Made by a program: the position numbers and the translations under genes
Source: Clostridiales bacterium
Lineage (GTDB): Bacteria; Bacillota; Clostridia; Christensenellales; Aristaeellaceae
DNA length: 64,000 nt
Direction of reading: 5' to 3'
NCBI GenBank assembly: GCA_022787165.1
Contig: JALFVL010000020.1
Coordinates: 45,877-109,876 of the forward strand
Notes under the pieces: model-generated
What the model was told of the DNA's origin: nothing
What the model saw: the letters and a program-made list of their open reading frames with translations, nothing else
The model's database searches: none
In this document: piece by piece, positions 6,956 through 13,675 of the stretch
Layout: every line of letters starts with the position of its first letter
How positions within the stretch are numbered: the first letter of the stretch is position 1

Positions 6956-8743
6956 ATGAAGAACATGAAGAAGGCACTGTGCCTGCTGCTCGCGCTGAGC
7001 CTCACGCTCTGCTGCGCGCTGGCGCTGGCGCAGGACTACTCCGCGACGGAAAAGGGCTTCGGCGGCGACGTCACCGTGACGCTGACCATCGAGGATAAGA
7101 CCATCACCGCAGCGAAGGCCGAGGGCCCGTCCGAGACGGATGGCATCGGCTCCAAGGCCATCGAAAGCATGCCCGCCGCCATGGTGGAGCAAAACAGCGT
7201 GAAGGTCGACGGCGTCGCCTCCGCGACCATCTCCAGCAACGCTGTGCTGGCGGCTGCCGAAAAGGCGCTCGCCGCCGCGGGCCTGACCCCGGACGACCTT
7301 GTTGCCAACGAGGTCGCGCAGGAGGCTGCGCCCGTCGAGCCGGCGTTTGAAAACCCGGACGTCATCGTCGTGGGCGCAGGCTCCACCGGCGTCAATGCCG
7401 CTATCGCTGCGGCAAACGCGGGCGCGAAGGTCTACCTCATCGAGAAGAATGACGACGTGGGCGGCTCCATCCGCTTTGCGGGCGGCACCACCTCCGCAGC
7501 GGGCGCACGCCAGCAGATTGAGGCCGGTGTTGAGGACAGCCCCGAGAACTTTGCTGAGGACATCGTCCGCATGGGCGGCGGCACCAACATCCCCGAGCTG
7601 ACGAAGAAGCACACCGAGAATGCTGCGGCGGCCGTCGACTGGCTCGATGACCTCGGCGCGGACTTCGGCGACCGTCTGCCGAAGATGTCCTCCTCCTATG
7701 ACGCGTTCAACGTGCCGCGCGAGTACCGCGTGACTGGCGGCGGCAAGGCGATCATCGGCCTCATTCGGCCGCTGCTTGACGAGGCGGTTGCAGCTGGCAG
7801 CGTCAGCCTGATGCTGAACACCGAGGTTGCCGACATCATCGTTGAGGATGGCGCGGTCAAGGGCGTCGTACTGACCGACGGCCGCGAGTTCCGTGCCCCG
7901 GCGACCGTGCTGACCACCGGTGGCTACGGCCACAACGAGGAGCTGCTCCACAAGTACAACTATGAGAACGTGTTGACCATGGCTCCGTCCTTCGTCACCG
8001 GCGACGGCTACCGCTTCGCCGAGAAGGCCGGCGCGCAGTTCAACAACATGGACTATCTCCCGGCCTATCCGGGCGGCGTGCCCGACGCGGGCTTTGACGT
8101 GACCACCACCGCGATCGTCAAGGAGTACAACGGCGCGATCTGGGTAAACACCGATGGCGAGCGCATCGTGAACGAGTATGACGCGCTGGACAGCGAGCGC
8201 AAGCACGCTTATGCCGCCGCGCCGCACAACCTCGTCTACATGATTCTGACGCAGGCGATGCGCGATACGCAGGACTCCATCATCAGCAAGGACGAGGGCT
8301 GGGCGAAGTTTGACGCGCTGCTCGCGCAGGAGAACTGCGTTGTGAAGGCCGGCACTGTCGAAGAGCTGGCGGGCAAGATCGGCGTGGATGCCGCGGCGCT
8401 GGCTGCGACCATCGAGGCCTACAACGCCGACGTGGAAAAGGGCGAGGATACGGCGTTCGGCCGCCCGGCGGAGTCCATGATGAAGCTGGAAGGCCCGTTC
8501 TACGCGGTCAAGACCTGTCCGTATGTCATGCTGACGAAGGGCGGCCCGGTGATGAATCCGGACGCGCAGGTGCTTGACACGGCCGGCAACCCGATTCCGG
8601 GCCTGTACGAGGGCGGCGAGCTGGCCGGTGGCGCGAACATCGGCGGCAGCGCGAACATCGGCGGTCTGGCGAACACCAGCACCATCGTCTGGGGCAAGAT
8701 TGCGGGCGAGAGCGCCGCGGCCTACGCTGCCAGCCAGAAGTAA
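6956..8743 (+). CDS. Secreted FMN-binding/FAD-dependent reductase, fumarate-reductase-like with altered active site
   Basis: 595 residues from the ATG at 6956 (ribosome site AGGAAGG). Signal peptide residues 1-26, cleavage near ALAQ. Residues about 30-110 form an FMN-binding domain (PF04205) whose DGVASAT motif ends in Thr91, the expected site of ApbE-type flavinylation. From about 120 an FAD_binding_2 domain follows (VIVVGAGSTGVNAA, GGSIRFAGGTTSA). The family includes fumarate and urocanate reductases. However, the HHTMGG substrate loop is replaced by VMLTKGG and the usual TRD arginine segment by DALDSER, so its electron acceptor is probably not fumarate. It forms a single-gene transcript with its own promoter and terminator. 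A canonical paralogue is at 50040-51884. Confidence 0.82.
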   Translation: MKNMKKALCLLLALSLTLCCALALAQDYSATEKGFGGDVTVTLTIEDKTITAAKAEGPSETDGIGSKAIESMPAAMVEQNSVKVDGVASATISSNAVLAAAEKALAAAGLTPDDLVANEVAQEAAPVEPAFENPDVIVVGAGSTGVNAAIAAANAGAKVYLIEKNDDVGGSIRFAGGTTSAAGARQQIEAGVEDSPENFAEDIVRMGGGTNIPELTKKHTENAAAAVDWLDDLGADFGDRLPKMSSSYDAFNVPREYRVTGGGKAIIGLIRPLLDEAVAAGSVSLMLNTEVADIIVEDGAVKGVVLTDGREFRAPATVLTTGGYGHNEELLHKYNYENVLTMAPSFVTGDGYRFAEKAGAQFNNMDYLPAYPGGVPDAGFDVTTTAIVKEYNGAIWVNTDGERIVNEYDALDSERKHAYAAAPHNLVYMILTQAMRDTQDSIISKDEGWAKFDALLAQENCVVKAGTVEELAGKIGVDAAALAATIEAYNADVEKGEDTAFGRPAESMMKLEGPFYAVKTCPYVMLTKGGPVMNPDAQVLDTAGNPIPGLYEGGELAGGANIGGSANIGGLANTSTIVWGKIAGESAAAYAASQK

Positions 8744-8750
8744 GAAATCA

Positions 8751-8787
8751 AGGGACTGTCAGGATGCTTGCCTGACAGTCCCTTTTT
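8751..8787 (+). terminator. Rho-independent terminator
   Basis: AGGGACTGTCAGG pairs with CCTGACAGTCCCT across a short loop and is followed by TTTTT, eight bases after the flavin reductase stop codon. Confidence 0.92.
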
Positions 8788-8903
8788 CATCCTGCGCAGG
8801 ATCAAATCAGCCCCTTTTTCGCCCTTCCGATTGGGCGCATGATAAAGCGGCTGCCCTTTGTTGAGCAGGTCGCCGTTTTACATTGGGTGCATATGAAGCA
8901 TTT

Positions 8904-8932
8904 TTGTTTTTTCGGGTGTGAATGTGTATGAT
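8904..8932 (+). promoter_or_regulatory. Promoter upstream of the DUF1801-type gene
   Basis: TTGTTT (8904-8909) and TATGAT (8927-8932) are 17 bases apart in a stretch visibly more AT-rich than the surroundings. The leader to the ATG at 9076 is about 135 bases. Nothing else is recognised in 8788-9075. Confidence 0.5.
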
Positions 8933-9075
8933 ATTCGGTGTGAAGTCGATTTGCATCAATCGTACAGCTTTCAGGCTTTCTGGGCGGAGGGTCCGGGAGG
9001 AAATCCATCTTGAACAATGCGCCGGATCCGTTCTGAAATGGCGGACTGCGCAATCACCTGCGGAGGAAACGGACG

Positions 9076-9483
9076 ATGTGGACATGTCCCAAATGCGGAA
9101 GAGCATTTCAAAGAACAAATCAAAGTCATTACTGCGGAAAGGCGCCCGGGACAGTCCTGGCCTACATCGATTCGCAGCCAGAAGAAGCGCGCGCTTCCCT
9201 GACGGAGATGATGACAATCCTCAAAAACAGCGTCCCGGATGTGCGCGAGCGCATCCTGTGGAGCATGCCGTATTATGAAAGGGACGGGAAATCCATCTCC
9301 TTTTCCGCCTGCAAAAGCCATATCAGCCTTTATGCAGGGGTTGAGGCCATCGAGAGGTTTGCACACGATCTGAGCGGCTTTGCCGTCAGGAAAAACGCAA
9401 TCTATTTTCCCTATGACGAGGCCCTGCCCGCCAATCTGATTGACCGCATTGCGAAATGGTGTCTGGGCGGACTGTCTGACTGA
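9076..9483 (+). CDS. Zinc-ribbon DUF1801 (YdhG-like) protein
   Basis: 135 residues. A short N-terminal zinc ribbon (MWTCPKCGRAFQRTNQSHYC; cysteines 4, 7 and 20) precedes a DUF1801/YdhG-type domain with ERILWSMPYYERDGKSISF and the C-terminal NAIYFPYDEALPANLI. Members of this fold have been called iron chaperone or frataxin-like, but the role of this version is unknown. The ribosome site GGAGG is 8 bases before ATG. Codon use is more A/T-rich than in neighbouring genes, which together with the next gene suggests acquisition by transfer. Confidence 0.75.
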   Translation: MWTCPKCGRAFQRTNQSHYCGKAPGTVLAYIDSQPEEARASLTEMMTILKNSVPDVRERILWSMPYYERDGKSISFSACKSHISLYAGVEAIERFAHDLSGFAVRKNAIYFPYDEALPANLIDRIAKWCLGGLSD

Positions 9484-9763
9484 GTGCATAACCCGGCAGA
9501 TCCTCCATCATGAAAGCAGGGGCTGCCGCAGCGTTTTTTCATCTGCAGCAGCCCCATCGTCTATTCCCGCTTTCCCCTGCTTCAAGCCGCAGGTACACCG
9601 GCAATACGGCCAAAGGCGCCCTCGCTGCGGCCGTCCACAGCGTTGGCGCCCCGCCGGATCATTCTTTTCTGCCATACGGGGGAAGGAGCTTCCCCATTGT
9701 TACCATGAGGACTTCATACACGCACAGACGGCGCTCTACATTCGCAAAGGAGGCTGACGGCAA
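9484..9763. other. Intergenic region with two hairpins
   Basis: 9519-9531 (GGGGCTGCCGCAG) pairs with 9543-9555 across an 11-base loop containing six T, a possible terminator-like structure after the DUF1801 gene. A second short hairpin, GGGGAAG-GAG-CTTCCCC, lies near 9678-9695. No gene is supported here. Confidence 0.4.
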
Positions 9764-10510
9764 ATGAACTACATCCGCATCACCCAGGAGAATATCGACG
9801 GGGAGCACATCTGCTGCGCCATGTCCGGCAAGCAGAGTCTGGCCAAGAAGGCATGGCTGAAGGAGCGTTTTGACGAGGGGCTTGTCTTTTACCGCAGCGA
9901 GGAACGGGGCAAATGCTTCATTGAATTCATCCCCGCCGAAAACGCATGGGTGCCCATCAAAGCCGAGGGGTATCTTTACATCAACTGCCTGTGGGTCAGC
10001 GGCTCCATGAAGGGACATGGATATTCCAACGACCTGTTGAATGAATGCATCCGGGAGGCCCGGGCGCAAGGCAGAAAGGGCATCTGCATCCTGAGCGCCG
10101 AGGGGCGGAAGCGGGAATTCCTGGCCGACCCGAAGTTTCTGACCTACAAGGGCTTTCAGGTCGCGGACATCTCCGACTGCGGCATCAACCTCATGTATCT
10201 GCCGCTTGACGCAAGCGCCGCGCCGCCGGAGTTCAGGGCGTGCGCAAGGCATCCCGCAGTCAGCGAGAGCGGCTTTGTTCTTTATTACACCGATCAGTGC
10301 CCGTTTACCTTCTATTGGGTTCCACGGGTGCAGGAGACGGCCAGGGCGCATCAGATTCCCCTCAGGGTGATTCACATCACCGACAGGGAAACCGCCCAAA
10401 GCGCGCCCGCGCCGGTGACCACCTATGCCCTGTTCCGGGATGGCAAATTCCTGACGCAGAGCATCCAGTCGGACAAAAAGTTTCTGGCGCTGGCAGGCAT
10501 CCGGGATTGA
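9764..10510 (+). CDS. YoaP-like GNAT acetyltransferase
   Basis: 248 residues. Residues 1-150 form a GNAT-type domain (LYINCLWVSGSMKGHGYSNDLL carries the acetyl-CoA loop region; GICILSAEGRKREFLADP follows). The C-terminus is a YoaP-type domain (PF14268; YALFRDGKFLTQSIQSDKKF). Between them is a thioredoxin-like stretch with YYTDQCPFTFYWVP. The acceptor substrate is unknown. The ribosome site AAAGGAGG lies upstream of the ATG at 9764. Base composition is again lower in G+C than the core genes, like its left neighbour. It converges on dnaA with only 13 bases between the stops. Confidence 0.8.
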   Translation: MNYIRITQENIDGEHICCAMSGKQSLAKKAWLKERFDEGLVFYRSEERGKCFIEFIPAENAWVPIKAEGYLYINCLWVSGSMKGHGYSNDLLNECIREARAQGRKGICILSAEGRKREFLADPKFLTYKGFQVADISDCGINLMYLPLDASAAPPEFRACARHPAVSESGFVLYYTDQCPFTFYWVPRVQETARAHQIPLRVIHITDRETAQSAPAPVTTYALFRDGKFLTQSIQSDKKFLALAGIRD

Positions 10511-10523
10511 TCCTCCGGGCCGC

Positions 10524-11849
10524 TTATTTCTCCGTGATGATCTTCTTGAGGTCGGTCACGGCCGCCTTCGTCTCCGTGGAGCTGGCGAGCTGCTTGGTGA
10601 TCTTGTCGCAGGAGTTGATGATCGTCGAATGGTCGCGGCCGAAGGCGTCGCCGATGCGCGGCAGGCTCAGGCCGGTCATCTCGCGCGTCAGATAGACGGC
10701 CATGTGGCGCGCCTGCGCAATCTCCTTCTTGCGGGAATCGCCGCGAACCTGCGCGGCGCTCAGCCCGTAATACTCCGCGACGCAGTCGATGATGACGTCG
10801 GGCGTAATGCGCTTGGGGTCGCGCACGACCGCGATATCCTTGAGCGCGTGGCCGATGACCTCCTCGCTGATCTCGCAGTGGTTGAGGCGCGCGTAGGCAT
10901 TGACGCGCGTGAGCGAGCCCTCGAGCTCGCGGATATTGCTCTCGATGCGCCCGGCGATCAGCTCGAGCATGTCGTTGCTGATCTCGATCCCCTCGTTGTC
11001 GGCCTTCTTGCGCAGGATGGCGACGCGGGTGTCGAAGTCCGGCTTCTGGATGTCGGCGACCAGGCCCCATTCAAAGCGCGAGCGCAGCCTCTCCTCCAGG
11101 CGCGCGATCTCCCGCGGCGGCTTATCGGAGGAGATGATGATCTGCTTGCCGGCGCTGTGCAGGGCGTTGAAGGTGTGGAAGAATTCCTCCTGCGTCGAGT
11201 CGCGGCCCGCGATGAACTGGATATCGTCGAGCATCAGCACGTCGACATTGCGGAAGCGGCTGCGGAACTCGACGTTCTTGTTGTTCTTGATGGCCGCGAC
11301 CAGCTCGTTGGTAAACATCTCGCTGGGCAGGTAGAGCAGGCGCATGTTCGGGAAATGCTCCTGGATAAAGTGGCCGATGGCGTGCATCAGATGCGTCTTG
11401 CCCAGGCCGACGCCGCCATAGAGGAACAGCGGGTTGTAGGCCACGCCCGGCGCCTCGGCGACGGCCAGCGAGGCCGCGTGCGCAAAGCGGTTGGAGGAGC
11501 CGACGACGAACGTGTCAAACGTCGATTTCGGGTTGAAGCTGTTGACCCCCTGCAGGGTGGTCTGCTCCTCCTTCTTCTGGCGCTCCTGCCAGGCGATGCG
11601 GTCGCCCACGCTCATCAGCTCGATCGTCATCTCATGCCCGACGACCTGGCTGACCGCCTCGGTGATCATGAGCATATAGCGCGCGCGGACCGTTTTCTCA
11701 GTGAACTCGCTGATGACCTCCAGCGCCAGCTTGTCGTCCGCCACATAGACGGGCTTGAGCGGCTGGTCGATCCAGGTCTTGTAGGAGACGTCCGCCAGCT
11801 CCTCGCGCAGCAGCGCCTTGGCCTTGTCCCAGATTTCCACATGATCCAT
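10524..11849 (-). CDS. dnaA: Chromosomal replication initiator protein DnaA
   Basis: 441 residues from the ATG at 11847-11849 (GGAGGATC ribosome site); a longer reading to 11981 runs into oriC and is rejected. Domain I spans about 1-80 and domain II is a short linker (about 85-105, rich in Glu/Gln). The AAA+ domain has Walker A GGVGLGKT (145-152) and Walker B VLMLDDIQF (about 204-212). Domain IV carries the DnaA signature GRDHSTIINSCDKI near residue 404. It binds DnaA boxes and opens the origin. The gene is next to oriC but lacks the usual dnaN-recF downstream; a converging yoaP-like gene takes that place. Confidence 0.98.
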   Translation of the reverse strand: MDHVEIWDKAKALLREELADVSYKTWIDQPLKPVYVADDKLALEVISEFTEKTVRARYMLMITEAVSQVVGHEMTIELMSVGDRIAWQERQKKEEQTTLQGVNSFNPKSTFDTFVVGSSNRFAHAASLAVAEAPGVAYNPLFLYGGVGLGKTHLMHAIGHFIQEHFPNMRLLYLPSEMFTNELVAAIKNNKNVEFRSRFRNVDVLMLDDIQFIAGRDSTQEEFFHTFNALHSAGKQIIISSDKPPREIARLEERLRSRFEWGLVADIQKPDFDTRVAILRKKADNEGIEISNDMLELIAGRIESNIRELEGSLTRVNAYARLNHCEISEEVIGHALKDIAVVRDPKRITPDVIIDCVAEYYGLSAAQVRGDSRKKEIAQARHMAVYLTREMTGLSLPRIGDAFGRDHSTIINSCDKITKQLASSTETKAAVTDLKKIITEK

Positions 11850-11930
11850 GTCGGATGATCCTCCGTTTATCCTATGCGCCGCGCGGGCGGCGTTTTTTGT
11901 TGCTCCTGTGCGCCCCTGCTTTTCCAGCGC

Positions 11931-12174
11931 TTGTCCACAAACCCCTGTGGGAAACCTGTGGACAGCAGTCCCTTCTTCCACAGAATGTGGATAACAGGGA
12001 TAACTTGTTGATAACTTCCATACAGCGTTCCTATGATATCAAAAAAAAACCCTGTTTTCAAGGGTTTTTCGGGAATTCGTTTTGAGATGAAAATGAAGTT
12101 TATCCACAGGCCTCCTGCCGGATGGCCCGGGGTTATCCACAATATCCTGTGGGACGCGCCGCGCTCTGTCCACA
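11931..12174. other. Chromosomal replication origin (oriC) with DnaA boxes
   Basis: Three perfect TTATCCACA boxes lie at 11986-11994 (minus), 12100-12108 (plus) and 12133-12141 (plus). Near matches are at 11931-11939 (TTGTCCACA), 11957-11965, 12006-12014 and 12166-12174. Between the clusters, 12015-12099 is AT-rich and contains an A9 tract and the hairpin AACCCT/AGGGTT, a candidate unwinding region. The segment 12190-12240 is also AT-rich with repeated GTCATTTT. The 11850-12275 gap therefore holds oriC and presumably the dnaA promoter, not identified with confidence. Confidence 0.88.
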
Positions 12175-12275
12175 ATTTCTTCGCGCGATCAGTCATTTTC
12201 CGTCATTTTTTCGTAAAGTTGTGTAAAATGACGTCAAGGGGAAATTTCTGCCGCGCGTGAAGACGGGAAGCCGCC

Positions 12276-13289
12276 TCACAGCAGCGTCTTCCCCTCGAAG
12301 GCGACGCGGCGGCGGACGTCCGCCATCAATTCATCGAACTGCGCGGGGTTGAGCGACTGCGCGCCGTCGCACAGCGCGGCCTTCGGATTGTTATGCACCT
12401 CGATCATCAGTCCGTCCGCGCCGGCGGCGATCGCCGTGCGCGCCAGCGGCGCGACCATCCAGGCGATGCCCGCCGCGTGCGACGGGTCGATGATCACCGG
12501 CAAATGCGATTTCGCCTTGATGACCGGCACAGCGGAGATATCAAGGTTGTTGCGGATCATCTTTTCAAACGTGCGGATGCCGCGCTCGCAGAGGATGACG
12601 TTTTCGTTGCCGCCCGCGAGGATGTATTCCGCGCTCATGAGCAGCTCCTCGATGGTAGCCGAGAGGCCGCGCTTGAGCAGGATGGGCTTCTTGCTGCGGC
12701 CCAGCTCCTTGAGCAGCCGGAAGTTCTGCATGTTGCGCGCGCCGACCTGGATGATGTCGACGTCGGCAAAGTCGTCAAGCTGCGTCTCGCTCATGATCTC
12801 CGTGACGATGGGCAGGCCCGTCACGCGCCGCGCCTCGCGCAAGAGCTCCAGGCCCTGATTTTCCAGCCCTTGAAAGGAATACGGCGACGTGCGCGGCTTG
12901 AACGCGCCGCCGCGCAGGCAGGTCGCGCCGCTGGCCTTGACGGCGCTGGCGACCTCGAGCAGCTGCGCCTCGCTCTCCACCGAGCAGGGGCCCGCGATGA
13001 CGGCGAAGGCGCCCTCGCCGATCGCCTTGCCCGCGGCCTGCACATGCGTGTCCTCCGGATGGAAGCGACGGTTGGCGAGCTTGTAAGGCTCCGACACGCG
13101 GCGCACATCCGCGACGATGTCGTTTGCGCGCAGCCAGTCCTCATCCAGATGGGTCGTGTCGCCGACCAGGCCCATCAGGCTCTCCTGCGTGCCCTGGCTG
13201 TAATGGATGGCGACGCCGCGCTGCTCCAGCTGCTGCGCCAGCGCGCGAATCTGCTGCTCCCCGGCCTGCGGTTTGAGAATGATGATCAT
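12276..13289 (-). CDS. aroF: 3-deoxy-7-phosphoheptulonate (DAHP) synthase
   Basis: 337 residues. It condenses phosphoenolpyruvate with erythrose 4-phosphate, the first step of aromatic amino acid synthesis. The N-terminal about 70 residues form a ferredoxin-like regulatory domain (MIIILKPQAGEQQIRAL), as in the Thermotoga-type class I-beta enzymes. The barrel follows with AVIAGPCSVES, LRGGAFKPRTSPYSFQGL, ILLKRGLSATIEE, VILCERGIRTFE and VIIDPSHAAG (Cys, Lys, His, Glu and Asp landmarks for substrates and metal). It is transcribed from a strong promoter through a leader peptide and a terminator hairpin (13334-13528), which argues for attenuation by charged Phe/Tyr tRNA supply. Confidence 0.95.
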   Translation of the reverse strand: MIIILKPQAGEQQIRALAQQLEQRGVAIHYSQGTQESLMGLVGDTTHLDEDWLRANDIVADVRRVSEPYKLANRRFHPEDTHVQAAGKAIGEGAFAVIAGPCSVESEAQLLEVASAVKASGATCLRGGAFKPRTSPYSFQGLENQGLELLREARRVTGLPIVTEIMSETQLDDFADVDIIQVGARNMQNFRLLKELGRSKKPILLKRGLSATIEELLMSAEYILAGGNENVILCERGIRTFEKMIRNNLDISAVPVIKAKSHLPVIIDPSHAAGIAWMVAPLARTAIAAGADGLMIEVHNNPKAALCDGAQSLNPAQFDELMADVRRRVAFEGKTLL

Positions 13290-13333
13290 ATCGTGTTCCT
13301 CCTGTGGCTCGTTTCGTGCCTCAAAAAATTGAC

Positions 13334-13368
13334 AGAAGAAAAGCGGCCTCCCGGAAATTGGGGGCCGC
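13334..13368 (-). terminator. Attenuator-type terminator in the aroF leader
   Basis: On the minus strand GCGGCC with its C-rich extension pairs with GGAGGCCGC (13343-13368), followed by TTTTCTTC. It lies between the leader-peptide stop at 13389 and the aroF start at 13289, the position expected for ribosome-controlled attenuation. Confidence 0.72.
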
Positions 13369-13388
13369 CCGGTTCTGCGCGTCAGCGT

Positions 13389-13469
13389 CTATGCCGCGCA
13401 GCGCAAACAGCCCGTATCGCAAAAGCCATACAGGGTAAAATAATAGGAAAAACGGCGCTGCGTGCTCAT
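13389..13469 (-). CDS. Phe/Tyr-rich leader peptide of aroF
   Basis: A 26-codon frame from the ATG at 13467-13469 to TAG at 13389-13391, with a GGAGG ribosome site 8 bases upstream. Residues 7-16 are FSYYFTLYGF: three Phe and three Tyr in ten positions. All six aromatic codons are T-ending (TTT or TAT), although the genome prefers C in third positions. The tail CDTGCLRCAA has three Cys. It starts about 25 bases after the predicted transcription start and is followed by a terminator hairpin, then aroF. The arrangement is that of classical pheA/trp-type leader-peptide attenuation; the mechanism is inferred. Confidence 0.8.
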   Translation of the reverse strand: MSTQRRFSYYFTLYGFCDTGCLRCAA

Positions 13470-13499
13470 GACGGGATCCTCCGCTTCAAGACTGAACAC

Positions 13500-13528
13500 A
13501 GGATACACGATTTTAGACAATTTGTCAA
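13500..13528 (-). promoter_or_regulatory. Promoter of the aroF leader and gene
   Basis: On the minus strand TTGACA (13523-13528) and TATCCT (13500-13505) are 17 bases apart. The predicted start lies near 13493. Confidence 0.8.
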
Positions 13529-13593
13529 CCCATAAATTCGCAAAATCGGCCGTCCAGCAGAGGACGGCCCCCGGGAAGACGCACGATCTGTCC

Positions 13594-13622
13594 TTGTGAT
13601 GGGGACGGACGTATGATATAAT
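13594..13622 (+). promoter_or_regulatory. Promoter of the siroheme reductase/ABC importer unit
   Basis: TTGTGA (13594-13599) and TATAAT (13617-13622) are 17 bases apart, about 54 bases upstream of the ATG at 13676. Confidence 0.72.
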
Positions 13623-13675
13623 TGAGGCAATCATCCGCAGGGCTCACAGTCCGCGCCAGGGAGAGGAAGATCATC

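Noticed and set aside
11850..11981. N-terminal extension of DnaA by 44 residues
   Set aside because: It crosses DnaA boxes, and the ATG at 11849 has the ribosome site and the normal DnaA N-terminus.
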